Shown: positions 34,522 to 44,016 of the stretch, piece by piece
Layout of the letters: each line of letters begins with the position of its first letter
Numbering within the stretch: the stretch's first letter is position 1
Assembly: GCF_002163855.1 (NCBI RefSeq)
Contig: NZ_CP019332.1
Coordinates: 409,213 to 473,212 of the forward strand
Origin: Winogradskyella sp. PC-19
GTDB taxonomy: Bacteria > Bacteroidota > Bacteroidia > Flavobacteriales > Flavobacteriaceae
Direction of reading: 5' to 3'
Length of the DNA stretch: 64,000 nucleotides
The notes under the pieces: generated by a model
Seen by the model: only the letters and a program-made list of their open reading frames with translations
Databases searched by the model: none
What the model was told of the DNA's origin: nothing
Position numbers and translations under genes: made by a program

Positions 34522-35748
34522 TTGCCAAATAACAAACTTAAAATATTTAACGACCCAATTTACGGTTTTATTACAATCCCAAACACGCTAGTTTTTGATT
34601 TGATAGAGCATAAATACTTTCAACGCTTAAGACGAATTTCCCAAATGGGTATGTCGTATTTGGTATATTCTGGCGCGCATCATACGCGTTTTCATCATGC
34701 ACTAGGAAGTATGTATTTGATGCAAAAAGCAGTCAATGTACTTCGTTTTAAGGGAGTTGCCATTTCAAAAGACGAAGAAACTGCACTTCAAGTTGCGATT
34801 TTATTGCATGATATCGGTCATGGTCCATTCTCGCATGCTATGGAACATAGTATCGTCAGTGGTATTTCTCATGAAGAAATTTCATTGGCTTTTATGAAGA
34901 AACTGAATGCTGACTTTAACGGAAGTTTAACCTTAGCGATAGAAATATTCAAAGGAAATTACAAAAGACAGTTTATGTGTCAGCTAATTTCTAGTCAATT
35001 AGATATGGATCGCGCAGATTATTTAAAGCGTGATAGTTTTTATACAGGTGTTGCAGAAGGAAACATAAATAGCGAACGACTGATAACAATGCTCAATGTT
35101 GTTGACGACCAATTGGTAATAGAAGAAAAAGGTATTTATAGCATCGAAAAATTCTTAATTGCCCGTCGATTCATGTATTGGCAAGTGTATTTACATAAAA
35201 CTAGCTTAGTGGCAGAGCAATTGCTAACACGTGTTTTAAAACGAGCAAAAGAGTTAACTAAGTCTGGAGTTAATCTACAAGCTAGCTTACCATTAGCTCA
35301 TTTCCTTCAAAATGATATTGATACGTCTAATTTTGATGATGAAAATTTAGAGATTTTTTCTAGATTGGATGATTATGATATTGTTTCAGCAATGAAAGCT
35401 TGGCAATATCATGACGACTTTGTGCTCAAAAACTTATGTGACATTATAATTAATAGAGATTTATTGAGTGTAAAGTTAAAAAATAAGCCTATAGAAAAAT
35501 CTATTTTAAAATCACACAAAGAAGCACTTATCGAAGGATATAATATATCAGAAACTGAAGTTAATTATTTTGTTTTTAGCGGAAAAATTACAAATCAAGC
35601 TTATAAAACATCAAAAGAACAGATAAATATTTTGTTTAAGAACGGAAAAGTAAAGGATATAATTAAGGCGTCAGACCAATTAAACCTTAAAGCTTTGAGT
35701 AAACCTATAACTAAATATTATATCTGTTATCCTAAAAACAAATTGTAA
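34522..35748 (+). CDS. HD-domain phosphohydrolase (dNTPase/SAMHD1-like)
   Basis: This 408-residue protein has the HD-domain metal ligands in RFHHALGSMYLM and LLHDIGHGPFSHAMEH (the HD pair and downstream histidine) and a further aspartate in SSQLDMDRADYLKRDSFYTGV. Members are dNTP triphosphohydrolases or related phosphohydrolases; exact substrate is not known. The start codon is TTG at 34522; no ATG lies nearby in frame and the conserved NDPIYGFITIP stretch begins at residue 10, so this start is needed. It is divergent from porX and upstream of lpxD. Confidence 0.88.
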   Translation: MPNNKLKIFNDPIYGFITIPNTLVFDLIEHKYFQRLRRISQMGMSYLVYSGAHHTRFHHALGSMYLMQKAVNVLRFKGVAISKDEETALQVAILLHDIGHGPFSHAMEHSIVSGISHEEISLAFMKKLNADFNGSLTLAIEIFKGNYKRQFMCQLISSQLDMDRADYLKRDSFYTGVAEGNINSERLITMLNVVDDQLVIEEKGIYSIEKFLIARRFMYWQVYLHKTSLVAEQLLTRVLKRAKELTKSGVNLQASLPLAHFLQNDIDTSNFDDENLEIFSRLDDYDIVSAMKAWQYHDDFVLKNLCDIIINRDLLSVKLKNKPIEKSILKSHKEALIEGYNISETEVNYFVFSGKITNQAYKTSKEQINILFKNGKVKDIIKASDQLNLKALSKPITKYYICYPKNKL

Positions 35749-35797
35749 GACATTTTTTCTATTTTTGTCTGACCAACCAATAGCTTAAACAAAACAG

Positions 35798-36826
35798 TTG
35801 AAATTTACAGCAGAACAGATAGCAGGAATTTTAGAAGGAACAGTAATTGGAGACTCTAATGTTGAAGTGTCTACCTTATCTAAAATAGAAGAAGGTACAA
35901 AAGGGTCTTTAACCTTTTTAGCAAATCCAAAATACAAACCATATATATATTCGACCGCTGCATCAATTACTATTGTTAATAGTGATTTTGAGGCAGAAGA
36001 AGAATTATCTACAACCTTAATTAAGGTTAATGATGCGTACAAAGCATTTACAAAACTTTTAGAATATTACAATCAGATAAAACTTAATAAATCTGGAGTT
36101 GAAAATCCTTCATTCATTTCTGATTCTGCAAAAGTTGGAGATAATATTTATGTTGGTGCATTTTCTTATGTTGGAGATAACGTCAAAATAGGTAATAATG
36201 TAAAGATTTTTCCAAATTCTTATATTGGAGATAATGTTGTAATTGGAGATAATTCAATTGTATTCTCTGGAGGAAAGATATATTCTGAATGTGTTATAGG
36301 TAATAACTGTGTAATTAATTCTGGAGCAATAATTGGTGCTGATGGTTTTGGTTTCGCACCAGATGAAAATGGTGAGTATTCTAAAGTCCCACAGATTGGT
36401 AATGTTATTATTGAAGACAATGTAGATATTGGAGCAGGAACTACGATTGATAGAGCAACTTTAGGTTCTACAATTATCCGTAAAGGTGTAAAGCTAGATA
36501 ATCAAATACAGATTGCTCATAATGTAGAGATAGGAAAAAATACAGTGATAGCAGCACAAACAGGAATTGCTGGCTCTACTAAAATTGGGGAAAATTGCCA
36601 AATCGGAGGACAAGTAGGTGTTGCAGGGCATTTGACAATAGGTAATGGTGTTAGAGTACAAGCGCAATCTGGCATAGGAAGAAATATAAAGGATAATGAG
36701 GTTTTACAAGGCTCTCCATCTTTTGGATATTCAGATTGGAATAAATCATATGTTTATTTCAAAAACCTACCTAAAATAGTAAAAACAATAAACGATTTAG
36801 AAAAAAAGATAGATGGCAATAGTTAA
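35798..36826 (+). CDS. lpxD: UDP-3-O-acylglucosamine N-acyltransferase LpxD
   Basis: LpxD adds the second 3-hydroxyacyl chain to UDP-glucosamine in lipid A synthesis. The 342 residues consist of an N-terminal uridine-binding domain (about 1-95) with [18 protein letters not shown], then a left-handed beta-helix of hexapeptide repeats (for example [27 protein letters not shown]) and the catalytic histidine in [14 protein letters not shown] (about residue 240). The start codon is TTG; no in-frame ATG exists before the conserved N-terminus. The 3' end overlaps lpxC-fabZ by 14 bases, so the genes are coupled. Confidence 0.93.
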   Translation: MKFTAEQIAGILEGTVIGDSNVEVSTLSKIEEGTKGSLTFLANPKYKPYIYSTAASITIVNSDFEAEEELSTTLIKVNDAYKAFTKLLEYYNQIKLNKSGVENPSFISDSAKVGDNIYVGAFSYVGDNVKIGNNVKIFPNSYIGDNVVIGDNSIVFSGGKIYSECVIGNNCVINSGAIIGADGFGFAPDENGEYSKVPQIGNVIIEDNVDIGAGTTIDRATLGSTIIRKGVKLDNQIQIAHNVEIGKNTVIAAQTGIAGSTKIGENCQIGGQVGVAGHLTIGNGVRVQAQSGIGRNIKDNEVLQGSPSFGYSDWNKSYVYFKNLPKIVKTINDLEKKIDGNS

Positions 36827-38225
36827 AACTCAAGTCAAACAAAAAACTATTGAAAATGAAGTAAGCCTTGAAGGTGTAGGACTTCATACAGGAGCTAATG
36901 TCAAACTAGTTTTTAAATCTGGAGCTCCAAATACTGGTTTTATTTTTGAGCGTGTTGATTTAGAAGGCAATCCTAAAATTGAAGCAGATGCTAACTACGT
37001 AACAAATACCCAGCGTGGTACTTGTATGGAAAAAAATGGTGTAACTATTCAAACATGTGAGCATGTTTTAGCTGCATTAGTTGGTTTAGATATAGATAAC
37101 GCTGTTATACAATTAGATGCTTCTGAACCACCGATAATGGACGGTTCTTCAAAATTCTTTATTGAGGCTCTTGAAAAAGCTGGCCTAGTAGAACAAGATG
37201 CTGTTAGAGAAGAATATGTAGTTACTGAAGTTGTTTCATACTCTGATGAAGAAAGTGGAAGTGAAATAATCTTAATGCCAGCAACAAGCTATCAAATTAC
37301 TACTATGGTAGATTTTGGCACTAAAGTTTTAGGAACTCAAAATGCTACTTTAAATAAGTTATCTGATTTTAAAACTGAAATAGCAGATTCAAGAACATTC
37401 AGTTTTCTTCATGAACTCGAAATGCTTTTGGAGCATGGTTTAATAAAAGGTGGAGATTTAAATAATGCTATAGTTTATGTAGATAAAGAATTATCTCCTG
37501 AAACTATGGACAAACTAAGAGTGGCTTTTAAGAAAGATAAAATAGCAGTTAAACCAAATGGAATTTTAGACAACCTAACCTTACATCATCCAAACGAAGC
37601 AGCAAGACATAAACTTCTTGATGTTATTGGTGATTTAGCGTTAATAGGTACTCGTATTAAAGGTAAAGTTATAGCTAATAAACCTGGTCATTTTGTTAAT
37701 ACACAATTTGCCAAAAAAATGTCTAAAATTATTAAGAATGAAAGACGAAATAATGTTCCTAATATAGATTTGAATGCCACACCTGTAATGGATGTAAATC
37801 AAATTATGGATATGTTACCTCATAGACAGCCATTTCTATTACTAGACAAGGTTTTCGAACTTGAAGAAAACCATGTTATAGGAATGAAAAATGTTACTAT
37901 GAACGAAGAGTTCTTCAAAGGACATTTTCCTGGCGCACCAGTTATGCCAGGTGTTTTGATAGTGGAAGCTATGGCACAGACTGGAGGAATTTTAGTTTTA
38001 AGTACTGTTCCAGATCCAGAAAATTACCTAACCTTCTTTATGAAGATAGATAAAGTTAAATTCAAGCAAAAAGTAGTTCCTGGTGATACGTTAATATTCA
38101 AGTGTGCATTAATAACACCAATACGAAGAGGTATTTGTCATATGCAAGGTTATGCCTATGCAAATGGTAAGCTTTGCGCCGAAGCCGAATTGATGGCGCA
38201 AATTTCAAAAGTCAAAAACAACTAA
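36813..38225 (+). CDS. LpxC-FabZ fusion: UDP-3-O-acyl-GlcNAc deacetylase / 3-hydroxyacyl-ACP dehydratase
   Basis: This 470-residue protein joins two enzymes. Residues 1 to about 305 are LpxC, the zinc deacetylase of the committed lipid A step: [16 protein letters not shown], zinc histidine 84 in TCEHVLAAL, the EPPIMDGSS loop and HKLLDVIGD with His266. Residues about 325-470 are FabZ, the dehydratase of fatty-acid elongation: [13 protein letters not shown] (337), [23 protein letters not shown] with the catalytic His371 and glutamate. The fusion is known in Bacteroidota and balances use of 3-hydroxyacyl-ACP between lipid A and phospholipids. It overlaps lpxD by 14 bases. Confidence 0.95.
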   Translation: MAIVKTQVKQKTIENEVSLEGVGLHTGANVKLVFKSGAPNTGFIFERVDLEGNPKIEADANYVTNTQRGTCMEKNGVTIQTCEHVLAALVGLDIDNAVIQLDASEPPIMDGSSKFFIEALEKAGLVEQDAVREEYVVTEVVSYSDEESGSEIILMPATSYQITTMVDFGTKVLGTQNATLNKLSDFKTEIADSRTFSFLHELEMLLEHGLIKGGDLNNAIVYVDKELSPETMDKLRVAFKKDKIAVKPNGILDNLTLHHPNEAARHKLLDVIGDLALIGTRIKGKVIANKPGHFVNTQFAKKMSKIIKNERRNNVPNIDLNATPVMDVNQIMDMLPHRQPFLLLDKVFELEENHVIGMKNVTMNEEFFKGHFPGAPVMPGVLIVEAMAQTGGILVLSTVPDPENYLTFFMKIDKVKFKQKVVPGDTLIFKCALITPIRRGICHMQGYAYANGKLCAEAELMAQISKVKNN

Positions 38226-38228
38226 AAA

Positions 38229-38324
38229 ATGAACCGAGCTAATCTAAAATTATTAGTCTTTCTAGATAAGCTGATAGGCGAACACATTTTTTTCTATTTA
38301 TTAAAAATAAAATCAAGAAAATGA
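38229..38324 (+). CDS. Possible 31-codon ORF before lpxA
   Basis: An ATG three bases after the lpxC-fabZ stop opens a 31-residue frame (start MNRANLKLLVFLDKLIGE, end KIKSRK) whose TGA overlaps the lpxA ATG as ATGA. It may be a coupling leader that carries ribosomes to lpxA, or chance. No family is recognised and the frame is short, so this is a weak call. Confidence 0.25.
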   Translation: MNRANLKLLVFLDKLIGEHIFFYLLKIKSRK

Positions 38325-39106
38325 ACCAACCACTAGCATACGTACATCCTGGAGCAAAGATTGCCAAGAATGTGGTTATAGAGCCCTTTACAACTATACA
38401 TAATAATGTAATTATTGGTGAAGGTACTTGGATTGGAAGTAACGTTACAATTATGGAAGGTGCACGCATCGGAAAAAATTGTAATATTTTTCCTGGAGCA
38501 GTAATATCTGCTGTGCCTCAAGATCTAAAATATAATGAAGAAGAAACAACGGTTGAAATAGGCGACAATGTTACTATACGCGAATGCGTGACAATTAATC
38601 GTGGTACTGCTGATAGAATGAAGACTGTTATTGGTAATAATTGTCTAATTATGGCTTATTGTCATATTGCTCATGATTGTATCGTAGGTAACAATTGTAT
38701 TTTTTCAAATAATAGTACACTTGCTGGTCATATTACCGTTGGTGATTATGTGATTTTAGCAGGTATGACTGCTGTACATCAATTTGTATCAGTAGGAAAT
38801 CATGCTTTTGTAACTGGTGGTTCTTTGGTACGAAAAGATGTTCCACCTTACGTAAAGGCTGCAAGAGAGCCTTTGTCATATGTTGGTATTAATTCAGTAG
38901 GATTAAGAAGACGAGGATATACGACAGAAAAAATAAGAGAAATTCAAGATATATACCGTTTATTATATCAAAAACAATACAATAATACGCAAGCCTCAGA
39001 GATAATAGAGGCAGAAATGGAAGCTACCTCAGAACGTGACGAAATTCTTCAGTTTATAAAGAATTCTCATCGTGGTATTATGAAAGGTTACTTCAAATCA
39101 AATTAA
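38321..39106 (+). CDS. lpxA: UDP-N-acetylglucosamine acyltransferase LpxA
   Basis: LpxA transfers 3-hydroxyacyl to UDP-GlcNAc, the first lipid A step. The 261 residues show a left-handed beta-helix (IAKNVVIEPFTTIHNNVIIG and similar), the catalytic His in YCHIAHDCIVGNNCIFS (about residue 125), a second conserved segment HQFVSVGNHAFVTGGSLVRKDVPPYV, and the C-terminal helical domain starting GINSVGLRRRGY. The length is typical (262 in E. coli). It follows lpxC-fabZ by 95 bases and precedes efp. Confidence 0.95.
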   Translation: MNQPLAYVHPGAKIAKNVVIEPFTTIHNNVIIGEGTWIGSNVTIMEGARIGKNCNIFPGAVISAVPQDLKYNEEETTVEIGDNVTIRECVTINRGTADRMKTVIGNNCLIMAYCHIAHDCIVGNNCIFSNNSTLAGHITVGDYVILAGMTAVHQFVSVGNHAFVTGGSLVRKDVPPYVKAAREPLSYVGINSVGLRRRGYTTEKIREIQDIYRLLYQKQYNNTQASEIIEAEMEATSERDEILQFIKNSHRGIMKGYFKSN

Positions 39107-39149
39107 TAATAATTTTAACGTCTTTTAAAGACAAACAACACAATATAAT

Positions 39150-39716
39150 ATGGCAAGTACTTCAGATATACGCAATGGATTATGTATTAAGTATAATAAT
39201 GATATCTATAAAATAATCGAATTTTTACACGTAAAACCAGGTAAAGGTCCAGCTTTTGTTAGAACTAAACTAAAAAGTGTAACCTCAGGAAAAGTATTAG
39301 ATAACACATTTTCTGCGGGACATAAAATTGAAGAAGTTCGAGTAGAAACGCATAAATTTCAGTTTTTGTACAATGATGGCGATTTTTATCATTTTATGAA
39401 TCAGGCTGATTATTCTCAAATTCAATTATCAGAGAGTGCTTTAGATAAACCTGAATTAATGAAAGAAGGCGAAGTAGTCACTATTCAAATTAATACTGAG
39501 GACGATATGCCTTTATCAGTTGATTTACCTGCTACCGTAATTTTAGAAATCACAGCTACAGAGCCAGGTGTAAAAGGTAATACTGCAACTAATGCTACAA
39601 AACCGGCAACTGTTGAAACAGGAGCAACGGTAAATGTCCCTTTATTTATCAATGAAGGTGATAAAATAAAAGTAGAAACTGAAAAAGGGACTTACAAAGA
39701 GAGAATTAAAGAATAA
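39150..39716 (+). CDS. efp: Translation elongation factor P
   Basis: EF-P relieves ribosome stalling at polyproline. The 188 residues have the three OB-like domains: the first with the loop HVKPGKGPAFVRTKLK, whose lysine (about residue 32-35) is the usual modification site, the second with FLYNDGDFYHFMNQADYSQI, and the third with TEPGVKGNTATNATKPATVETG, followed by VPLFINEGDKIKVETEKGTY. No modification enzyme is nearby. The gene lies within a lipid A cluster and overlaps the next ORF by one base (TAATG), a gene order common in Flavobacteriaceae. Confidence 0.95.
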   Translation: MASTSDIRNGLCIKYNNDIYKIIEFLHVKPGKGPAFVRTKLKSVTSGKVLDNTFSAGHKIEEVRVETHKFQFLYNDGDFYHFMNQADYSQIQLSESALDKPELMKEGEVVTIQINTEDDMPLSVDLPATVILEITATEPGVKGNTATNATKPATVETGATVNVPLFINEGDKIKVETEKGTYKERIKE

Positions 39717-40654
39717 TGAAGTTCCCGAGAGTATATAAACTAAAAGAAATTGCAGAAATCATTAACTCCAAATATGTTGGAGATGATGATTTTTCTGTTT
39801 TCGGAATGAATGAAATTCATGTTGTAAATCCAGGCGATATTGTTTTTGTCGACCATCCAAAATACTATGATAAAGCACTTAATTCTGCTGCTTCAATTAT
39901 CTTAATAAATAAAGAGGTAGATTGTCCAGAAGGAAAAGCGCTATTAATCTCTGATGACCCATTCAGAGATTTTAATAAATTGACTGACACATTTAAACCT
40001 TTTGTAAAGTCAGATAATTCTATATCAGATTCGGCTTCAATTGGCGAGAACACAATTATTCAGCCTAACTGCTTTATTGGTCATAATGTTACAATTGGTA
40101 ATGACTGCATTATAAATTCAAATGTTAGTATTTATGATAATACAGTTATTGGTGACAACGTAATTATACATTCAGGTACTGTTTTAGGTGCGAATGCATT
40201 CTATTATAAAAAAAGGCCAAAAGGTTACGACCGATTAAAATCTAGTGGTCGTGTAGTGATAGAAAATAACGTCGATATTGGTGCATCTTGTACAATAGAT
40301 AGAGGTGTTACAGCAGACACAACAATTTGTGAGGGTTCTAAGTTAGATAATCAAATACAGATTGGACATGATACTATAATTGGTAAAAACTGCCTTATTG
40401 CTTCTCATACGGGTGTTGCTGGCTGTGTTGTCATAGAAGAGGATGTAACTATATGGGGGCAAGTTGGTATAACTAGCGGAATAACTATTGGAGCAAAAAC
40501 AGTAATATCTGCAAAAGCTGGTGTGAGTAAATCACTCGAAGGAGGAAAACATTATTTTGGCATTCCTGCAGAAGATTTTAGAACCAAATACAAAGAGATT
40601 GCTTCAATAAAAAGGATTCCAGAAATTTTAGAAAAACTAAAAAATTTAAAATAA
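39716..40654 (+). CDS. LpxD-like hexapeptide acyltransferase, second copy
   Basis: This 312-residue protein has the LpxD layout: a short N-terminal domain with NPGDIVFVDHPKYYDKALNSAA, then hexapeptide repeats (FIGHNVTIGNDCIINSNVSI) and the catalytic histidine region [19 protein letters not shown]. It shares the KLDNQIQI motif with the lpxD upstream but is shorter and diverges elsewhere. Substrate specificity is unknown; possibly a different sugar nucleotide or a different acyl length. It is cotranscribed after efp (stop/start overlap) and before an NTF2-like gene. Confidence 0.8.
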   Translation: MKFPRVYKLKEIAEIINSKYVGDDDFSVFGMNEIHVVNPGDIVFVDHPKYYDKALNSAASIILINKEVDCPEGKALLISDDPFRDFNKLTDTFKPFVKSDNSISDSASIGENTIIQPNCFIGHNVTIGNDCIINSNVSIYDNTVIGDNVIIHSGTVLGANAFYYKKRPKGYDRLKSSGRVVIENNVDIGASCTIDRGVTADTTICEGSKLDNQIQIGHDTIIGKNCLIASHTGVAGCVVIEEDVTIWGQVGITSGITIGAKTVISAKAGVSKSLEGGKHYFGIPAEDFRTKYKEIASIKRIPEILEKLKNLK

Positions 40655-41037
40655 TGTCACCAAAATCACTATTAGAAAGTTTTTATAATTCGGATGTTGC
40701 TAATAATGAAACTTTAGTTACAGATTTTTTTCATAAAGACTGTGAGTTACACTGGAATAGTAGTAACGGTTTTTCACTTTTAAAATATGATGATGTAGTT
40801 GCGTTTTTTGAAGGCGTTAGGAGTTCATACGATAGCTTAAGGTTTTCTCATACACACCTTTTAGAAAGTGATAAATATGTGACTAGTCGTCATCATGTTT
40901 ATGCGCAAACTATCGAGCAACCGAATGACGAAATTTTATTAGCACACTTTATAGCGCTTTGGGAAGTAAAAGACGATAAACTTTATCGTTGTTACGAGCT
41001 TAGTCAACTTGCGGATGAGAAAACAATAAATTCTTAA
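40654..41037 (+). CDS. NTF2/SnoaL-like domain protein
   Basis: This 127-residue protein has the compact alpha+beta layout of SnoaL-like/NTF2-like proteins: an N-terminal helix (SLLESFYNSDVANNETLVTDFFH), DVVAFFEGVRSSYDSLRF, and beta strands with RHHVYAQTIEQ and HFIALWEVKDDKLYRCYE. Such domains bind small ligands or serve as isomerases; no ligand can be proposed. It begins at the last base of the preceding stop codon, so it is part of the same operon as efp and the LpxD-like gene. Confidence 0.65.
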   Translation: MSPKSLLESFYNSDVANNETLVTDFFHKDCELHWNSSNGFSLLKYDDVVAFFEGVRSSYDSLRFSHTHLLESDKYVTSRHHVYAQTIEQPNDEILLAHFIALWEVKDDKLYRCYELSQLADEKTINS

Positions 41038-41081
41038 TAAATAATTATAAATAACATTTCGTAAAAACGTATCAAAAGGCT

Positions 41082-41089
41082 TATTTTTG
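41082..41089 (+). promoter_or_regulatory. -7 promoter box of sucD
   Basis: TATTTTTG fits TAnnTTTG, 35 bases upstream of the sucD ATG. A TTTCG at about 41057-41061 is a weak -33 candidate. Confidence 0.5.
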
Positions 41090-41124
41090 CATCGTTTTTA
41101 AACCTAATAAAAATTCAAAGATAA

Positions 41125-41997
41125 ATGAGCGTTTTAGTTAATAAGGATTCGAAAATAATAGTACAAGGTTTTACAGGTAGTGAAGGTACATTTCATGCTG
41201 GTCAGATGATAGAGTATGGTACAAACGTTGTTGGTGGTGTTACTCCTGGAAAAGGAGGTCAAACTCATTTAGACAAGCCGGTATTTAATACGGTATCTGA
41301 AGCTGTTGAAAAAGTAGGTGCAGATACTACAATTATTTTTGTACCACCTGCATTTGCCGCAGATGCTATTATGGAAGCTGCTGATGCAGGTATCAAAGTA
41401 ATTATTACAATTACTGAAGGTATTCCTGTAGCAGACATGATTAAAGCTGCTGATTATATAAAAGAAAGAGATTGTCGTTTAGTAGGACCTAATTGTCCAG
41501 GTGTTATTACACCAGGTGAAGCAAAAGTAGGCATTATGCCAGGTTTTGTCTTTAAATCAGGTAAAGTAGGTATTGTTTCAAAATCAGGTACATTAACCTA
41601 TGAAGCAGCTGATCAAGTTGTAAAACAAGGCTTAGGTATTACTACTGCAATCGGAATTGGTGGTGACCCAATTATTGGAACTACAACTAAAGAAGCTGTT
41701 GAACTTTTAATAAATGATCCAGAGACTGAAGCTGTTGTAATGATTGGCGAAATTGGAGGGCAATTAGAAGCAGACGCTGCTGAATGGTATAAAAATTCAG
41801 GTAGTAAAAAACCAGTTGTTGGTTTTATTGCTGGAGAAACTGCACCTGCTGGTCGTACAATGGGGCATGCTGGAGCAATTGTTGGAGGTAGTGATGATAC
41901 TGCACAAGCAAAAAAGAAGATTATGAGAGCATGCGGAATCCACGTAGTTGATTCTCCTGCTGAAATAGGAAAAAAAGTAGCTGAAGTAATAGGCTAA
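41125..41997 (+). CDS. sucD: Succinyl-CoA ligase, alpha subunit
   Basis: SucD forms the succinyl-CoA synthetase with SucC in the TCA cycle, making ATP or GTP from succinyl-CoA. The 290 residues contain the CoA-binding Rossmann loop [16 protein letters not shown], the [12 protein letters not shown] segment, and the phospho-histidine loop with His246 ([13 protein letters not shown]). The length is typical (289 in E. coli). sucC is not adjacent. A strong terminator follows. Confidence 0.95.
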   Translation: MSVLVNKDSKIIVQGFTGSEGTFHAGQMIEYGTNVVGGVTPGKGGQTHLDKPVFNTVSEAVEKVGADTTIIFVPPAFAADAIMEAADAGIKVIITITEGIPVADMIKAADYIKERDCRLVGPNCPGVITPGEAKVGIMPGFVFKSGKVGIVSKSGTLTYEAADQVVKQGLGITTAIGIGGDPIIGTTTKEAVELLINDPETEAVVMIGEIGGQLEADAAEWYKNSGSKKPVVGFIAGETAPAGRTMGHAGAIVGGSDDTAQAKKKIMRACGIHVVDSPAEIGKKVAEVIG

Positions 41998-42016
41998 GCT
42001 ATACATAACACTGTTA

Positions 42017-42047
42017 AAAACCTTACAAAATCTTGTAAGGTTTTTTT
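42017..42047 (+). terminator. Intrinsic terminator of sucD
   Basis: AAACCTTACAA and TTGTAAGGTTT form a perfect 11-base-pair stem with a 4-base loop and seven T at the end. Confidence 0.92.
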
Positions 42048-42069
42048 ATTTCATGCAATTTGTTATTTA

Positions 42070-42077
42070 TATATTTG
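42070..42077 (+). promoter_or_regulatory. -7 promoter box of fabG
   Basis: TATATTTG fits TAnnTTTG, 39 bases upstream of the fabG ATG and just after the sucD terminator. Confidence 0.5.
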
Positions 42078-42116
42078 AAATAACAACATATTACATAACA
42101 ACTATCCAATCATCAT

Positions 42117-42863
42117 ATGAAATTATTAGAAGGTAAAACAGCAATCATCACAGGAGCATCTCGTGGTATAGGAAAAGGTATAGCAGAAGTTTTTGCAGAA
42201 CATGGCGCAAACGTTGCATTTACATACAGTTCTTCAGTAGAAGCAGCAAATGAGCTTGAAAAAGAATTAAACGCCAAAGGTGTTAAAGCAAAAGGGTACC
42301 AAAGTAATGCAGCTAGCTTTGATCAAGCTCAAAAATTAGCTGAAGACGTTTTAGAAGATTTTGGTGGAATTGACATTTTAATTAATAATGCTGGTATTAC
42401 AAAAGATAATTTGTTAATGCGTATGGGAGAAGAAGATTTTGACAAGGTCATCGAAGTCAATCTAAAATCAGTATTTAATATGACTAAAGCTGTGCAACGC
42501 ACAATGCTTAAACAACGAAAAGGTTCGATAATTAACATGAGCTCTGTTGTAGGTGTTAAAGGAAATGCAGGCCAAACTAACTATGCAGCCTCTAAAGCTG
42601 GTATTATTGGTTTTTCTAAATCTGTTGCTTTAGAGTTAGGCTCAAGAAACATAAGAAGTAATGTAATTGCACCTGGATTTATCGAAACGGAGATGACAGC
42701 AAAATTAGACGAAGAAACTGTAAAAGGATGGCGTAATGCAATACCTCTTAAACGAGGAGGAACTCCTGAAGATATTGCGAATGCTTGTGTATATTTAGCT
42801 AGTGATTTAAGTGCTTATGTTACTGGACAGACCTTAAATGTTGACGGAGGAATGTTGACATAA
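42117..42863 (+). CDS. fabG: 3-oxoacyl-ACP reductase FabG
   Basis: This 248-residue short-chain dehydrogenase reduces 3-oxoacyl-ACP with NADPH in fatty acid elongation. It shows TGASRGIGKGIAEVF (residues 12-26, cofactor loop), NNAGITKDN, the Ser-Tyr-Lys triad in INMSSVVG and YAASKAG, and the C-terminal VTGQTLNVDGGM. The length matches E. coli FabG (244). It precedes a pair of small secreted proteins by 10 bases. Note that a CapC-type reductase for capnine would belong to the same superfamily, but nothing ties this gene to that role. Confidence 0.93.
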   Translation: MKLLEGKTAIITGASRGIGKGIAEVFAEHGANVAFTYSSSVEAANELEKELNAKGVKAKGYQSNAASFDQAQKLAEDVLEDFGGIDILINNAGITKDNLLMRMGEEDFDKVIEVNLKSVFNMTKAVQRTMLKQRKGSIINMSSVVGVKGNAGQTNYAASKAGIIGFSKSVALELGSRNIRSNVIAPGFIETEMTAKLDEETVKGWRNAIPLKRGGTPEDIANACVYLASDLSAYVTGQTLNVDGGMLT

Positions 42864-42873
42864 ATTATAAGTA

Positions 42874-43458
42874 ATGAAAAAGACACTTTTAATATTTTTA
42901 TTGGCATTGAGTTCTTATAACTTAATATCTCAAAACAAAATTGATTTAAAATCAGCTATATCTGGTGTTAATGGTTGGAATAAAGTCAAAGATGTTGATG
43001 CAGCTTATATCATAAATTTCCCAAATAAGCCAGAAAAAGGTAATAACGATGTCGATACAGATAAAGGTGTTGTAAAGATGAATACATACACTTTGCAGAC
43101 TGCTGATGGAGATAATCTTATATATATGTCTTCATTTACTGAATATCCAAATTCATTTTTTCCAGACAAATTACAATCTGAAGAAAAACAAAATGAAGTA
43201 TTGAATAACAGTGTTAAAGGTGCTGTAAATAATACCAGAGGAACTTTAATACTAGATGATAAAATTACATTCAATGGTTATAATGGCAGAATAATTAAAA
43301 TTGAGGTCGATGAAGGATATATCATTAAAATGAAAGTTCTGTTAGTCGGTATAAAATTATATATAGCGCAAGTTATATTTAAAAAAGAAAACGATGATAA
43401 TGCAGATGCAAAACGGTTTTTTGATTCTTTTGAATTAATCAACGTAAAAAACGAATAA
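42874..43458 (+). CDS. Secreted protein, tandem paralogue A, hypothetical
   Basis: This 194-residue protein has a signal peptide (MKKTLLIFLLALSSYNLISQ) and a compact alpha/beta domain: YIINFPNKPEK, then LNNSVKGAVNNTRGTLILDDKITFNGYNG, a stretch of strands (IIKMKVLLVGIKLYIAQVIFKKEND) and FFDSFELINVKN at the end. The following gene shares the pattern, so the two are tandem duplicates. Similar one-domain proteins exist in Flavobacteriaceae; the function is unknown. Confidence 0.7.
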   Translation: MKKTLLIFLLALSSYNLISQNKIDLKSAISGVNGWNKVKDVDAAYIINFPNKPEKGNNDVDTDKGVVKMNTYTLQTADGDNLIYMSSFTEYPNSFFPDKLQSEEKQNEVLNNSVKGAVNNTRGTLILDDKITFNGYNGRIIKIEVDEGYIIKMKVLLVGIKLYIAQVIFKKENDDNADAKRFFDSFELINVKNE

Positions 43459-43476
43459 TTCAAAACTACTAAAAAC

Positions 43477-44013
43477 ATGAAAAAATCTATCCTCTTACTA
43501 ATTGCTTTTGTCGTTGTTTCTAATACAGTTATAGCTCAAGAATGGATTAAATATAAATCTGATGATTTAGAGTTTATAGCCATGTATCCTAAAGAACCAA
43601 AGCGTACAGTTCAGAAAATACCAACAGCTGTTGGTGAATTAGATATGCACATGGTCATGTATTCACCTGCATTTGGTGATGTAAATGCAGTATATTCAGT
43701 CATTCGTTCGGATTACCCAAAAGATCAGTTTGAAGATGTAACATCTGAATATAATAATTCAGTTTTGGACGGTGCTGTTAATGGTGCAGTTAATAATGTA
43801 AAGGGTACATTGGTATATGATAAAAAAATATCTCTAAATGGATATCCTGGAAGAGAAATTAAAATTCAAATAGATCAAGGTTACATTTATATGAACGCTT
43901 ATTTAGTTGAGAACATCATGTATATATCTCAAGTTATATGTGAAATAGGTAATGATGGTAATAAAAACATTAAGCGCTTTATGGACTCATTTGATATTAT
44001 CAAAGCAAAATAG
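43477..44013 (+). CDS. Secreted protein, tandem paralogue B, hypothetical
   Basis: This 178-residue protein has a signal peptide (MKKSILLLIAFVVVSNTVIAQ) and the same fold as paralogue A: AMYPKEPKRTVQ, LDGAVNGAVNNVKGTLVYDKKISLNGYPG, a strand block with YIYMNAYLVENIMYISQVICE, and FMDSFDIIKAK at the end. It shows clear similarity to the preceding gene over the whole domain, including (V)xGAVNN(V/T)(K/R)GTL. It precedes the vWA-type gene by 3 bases, so it is in the same operon. Function unknown. Confidence 0.7.
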   Translation: MKKSILLLIAFVVVSNTVIAQEWIKYKSDDLEFIAMYPKEPKRTVQKIPTAVGELDMHMVMYSPAFGDVNAVYSVIRSDYPKDQFEDVTSEYNNSVLDGAVNGAVNNVKGTLVYDKKISLNGYPGREIKIQIDQGYIYMNAYLVENIMYISQVICEIGNDGNKNIKRFMDSFDIIKAK

Positions 44014-44016
44014 ATA

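Noticed and set aside
35785..36042. 85-residue antisense frame over the lpxD start
   Set aside because: It lies opposite the conserved N-terminal domain of lpxD and has no recognisable domain.
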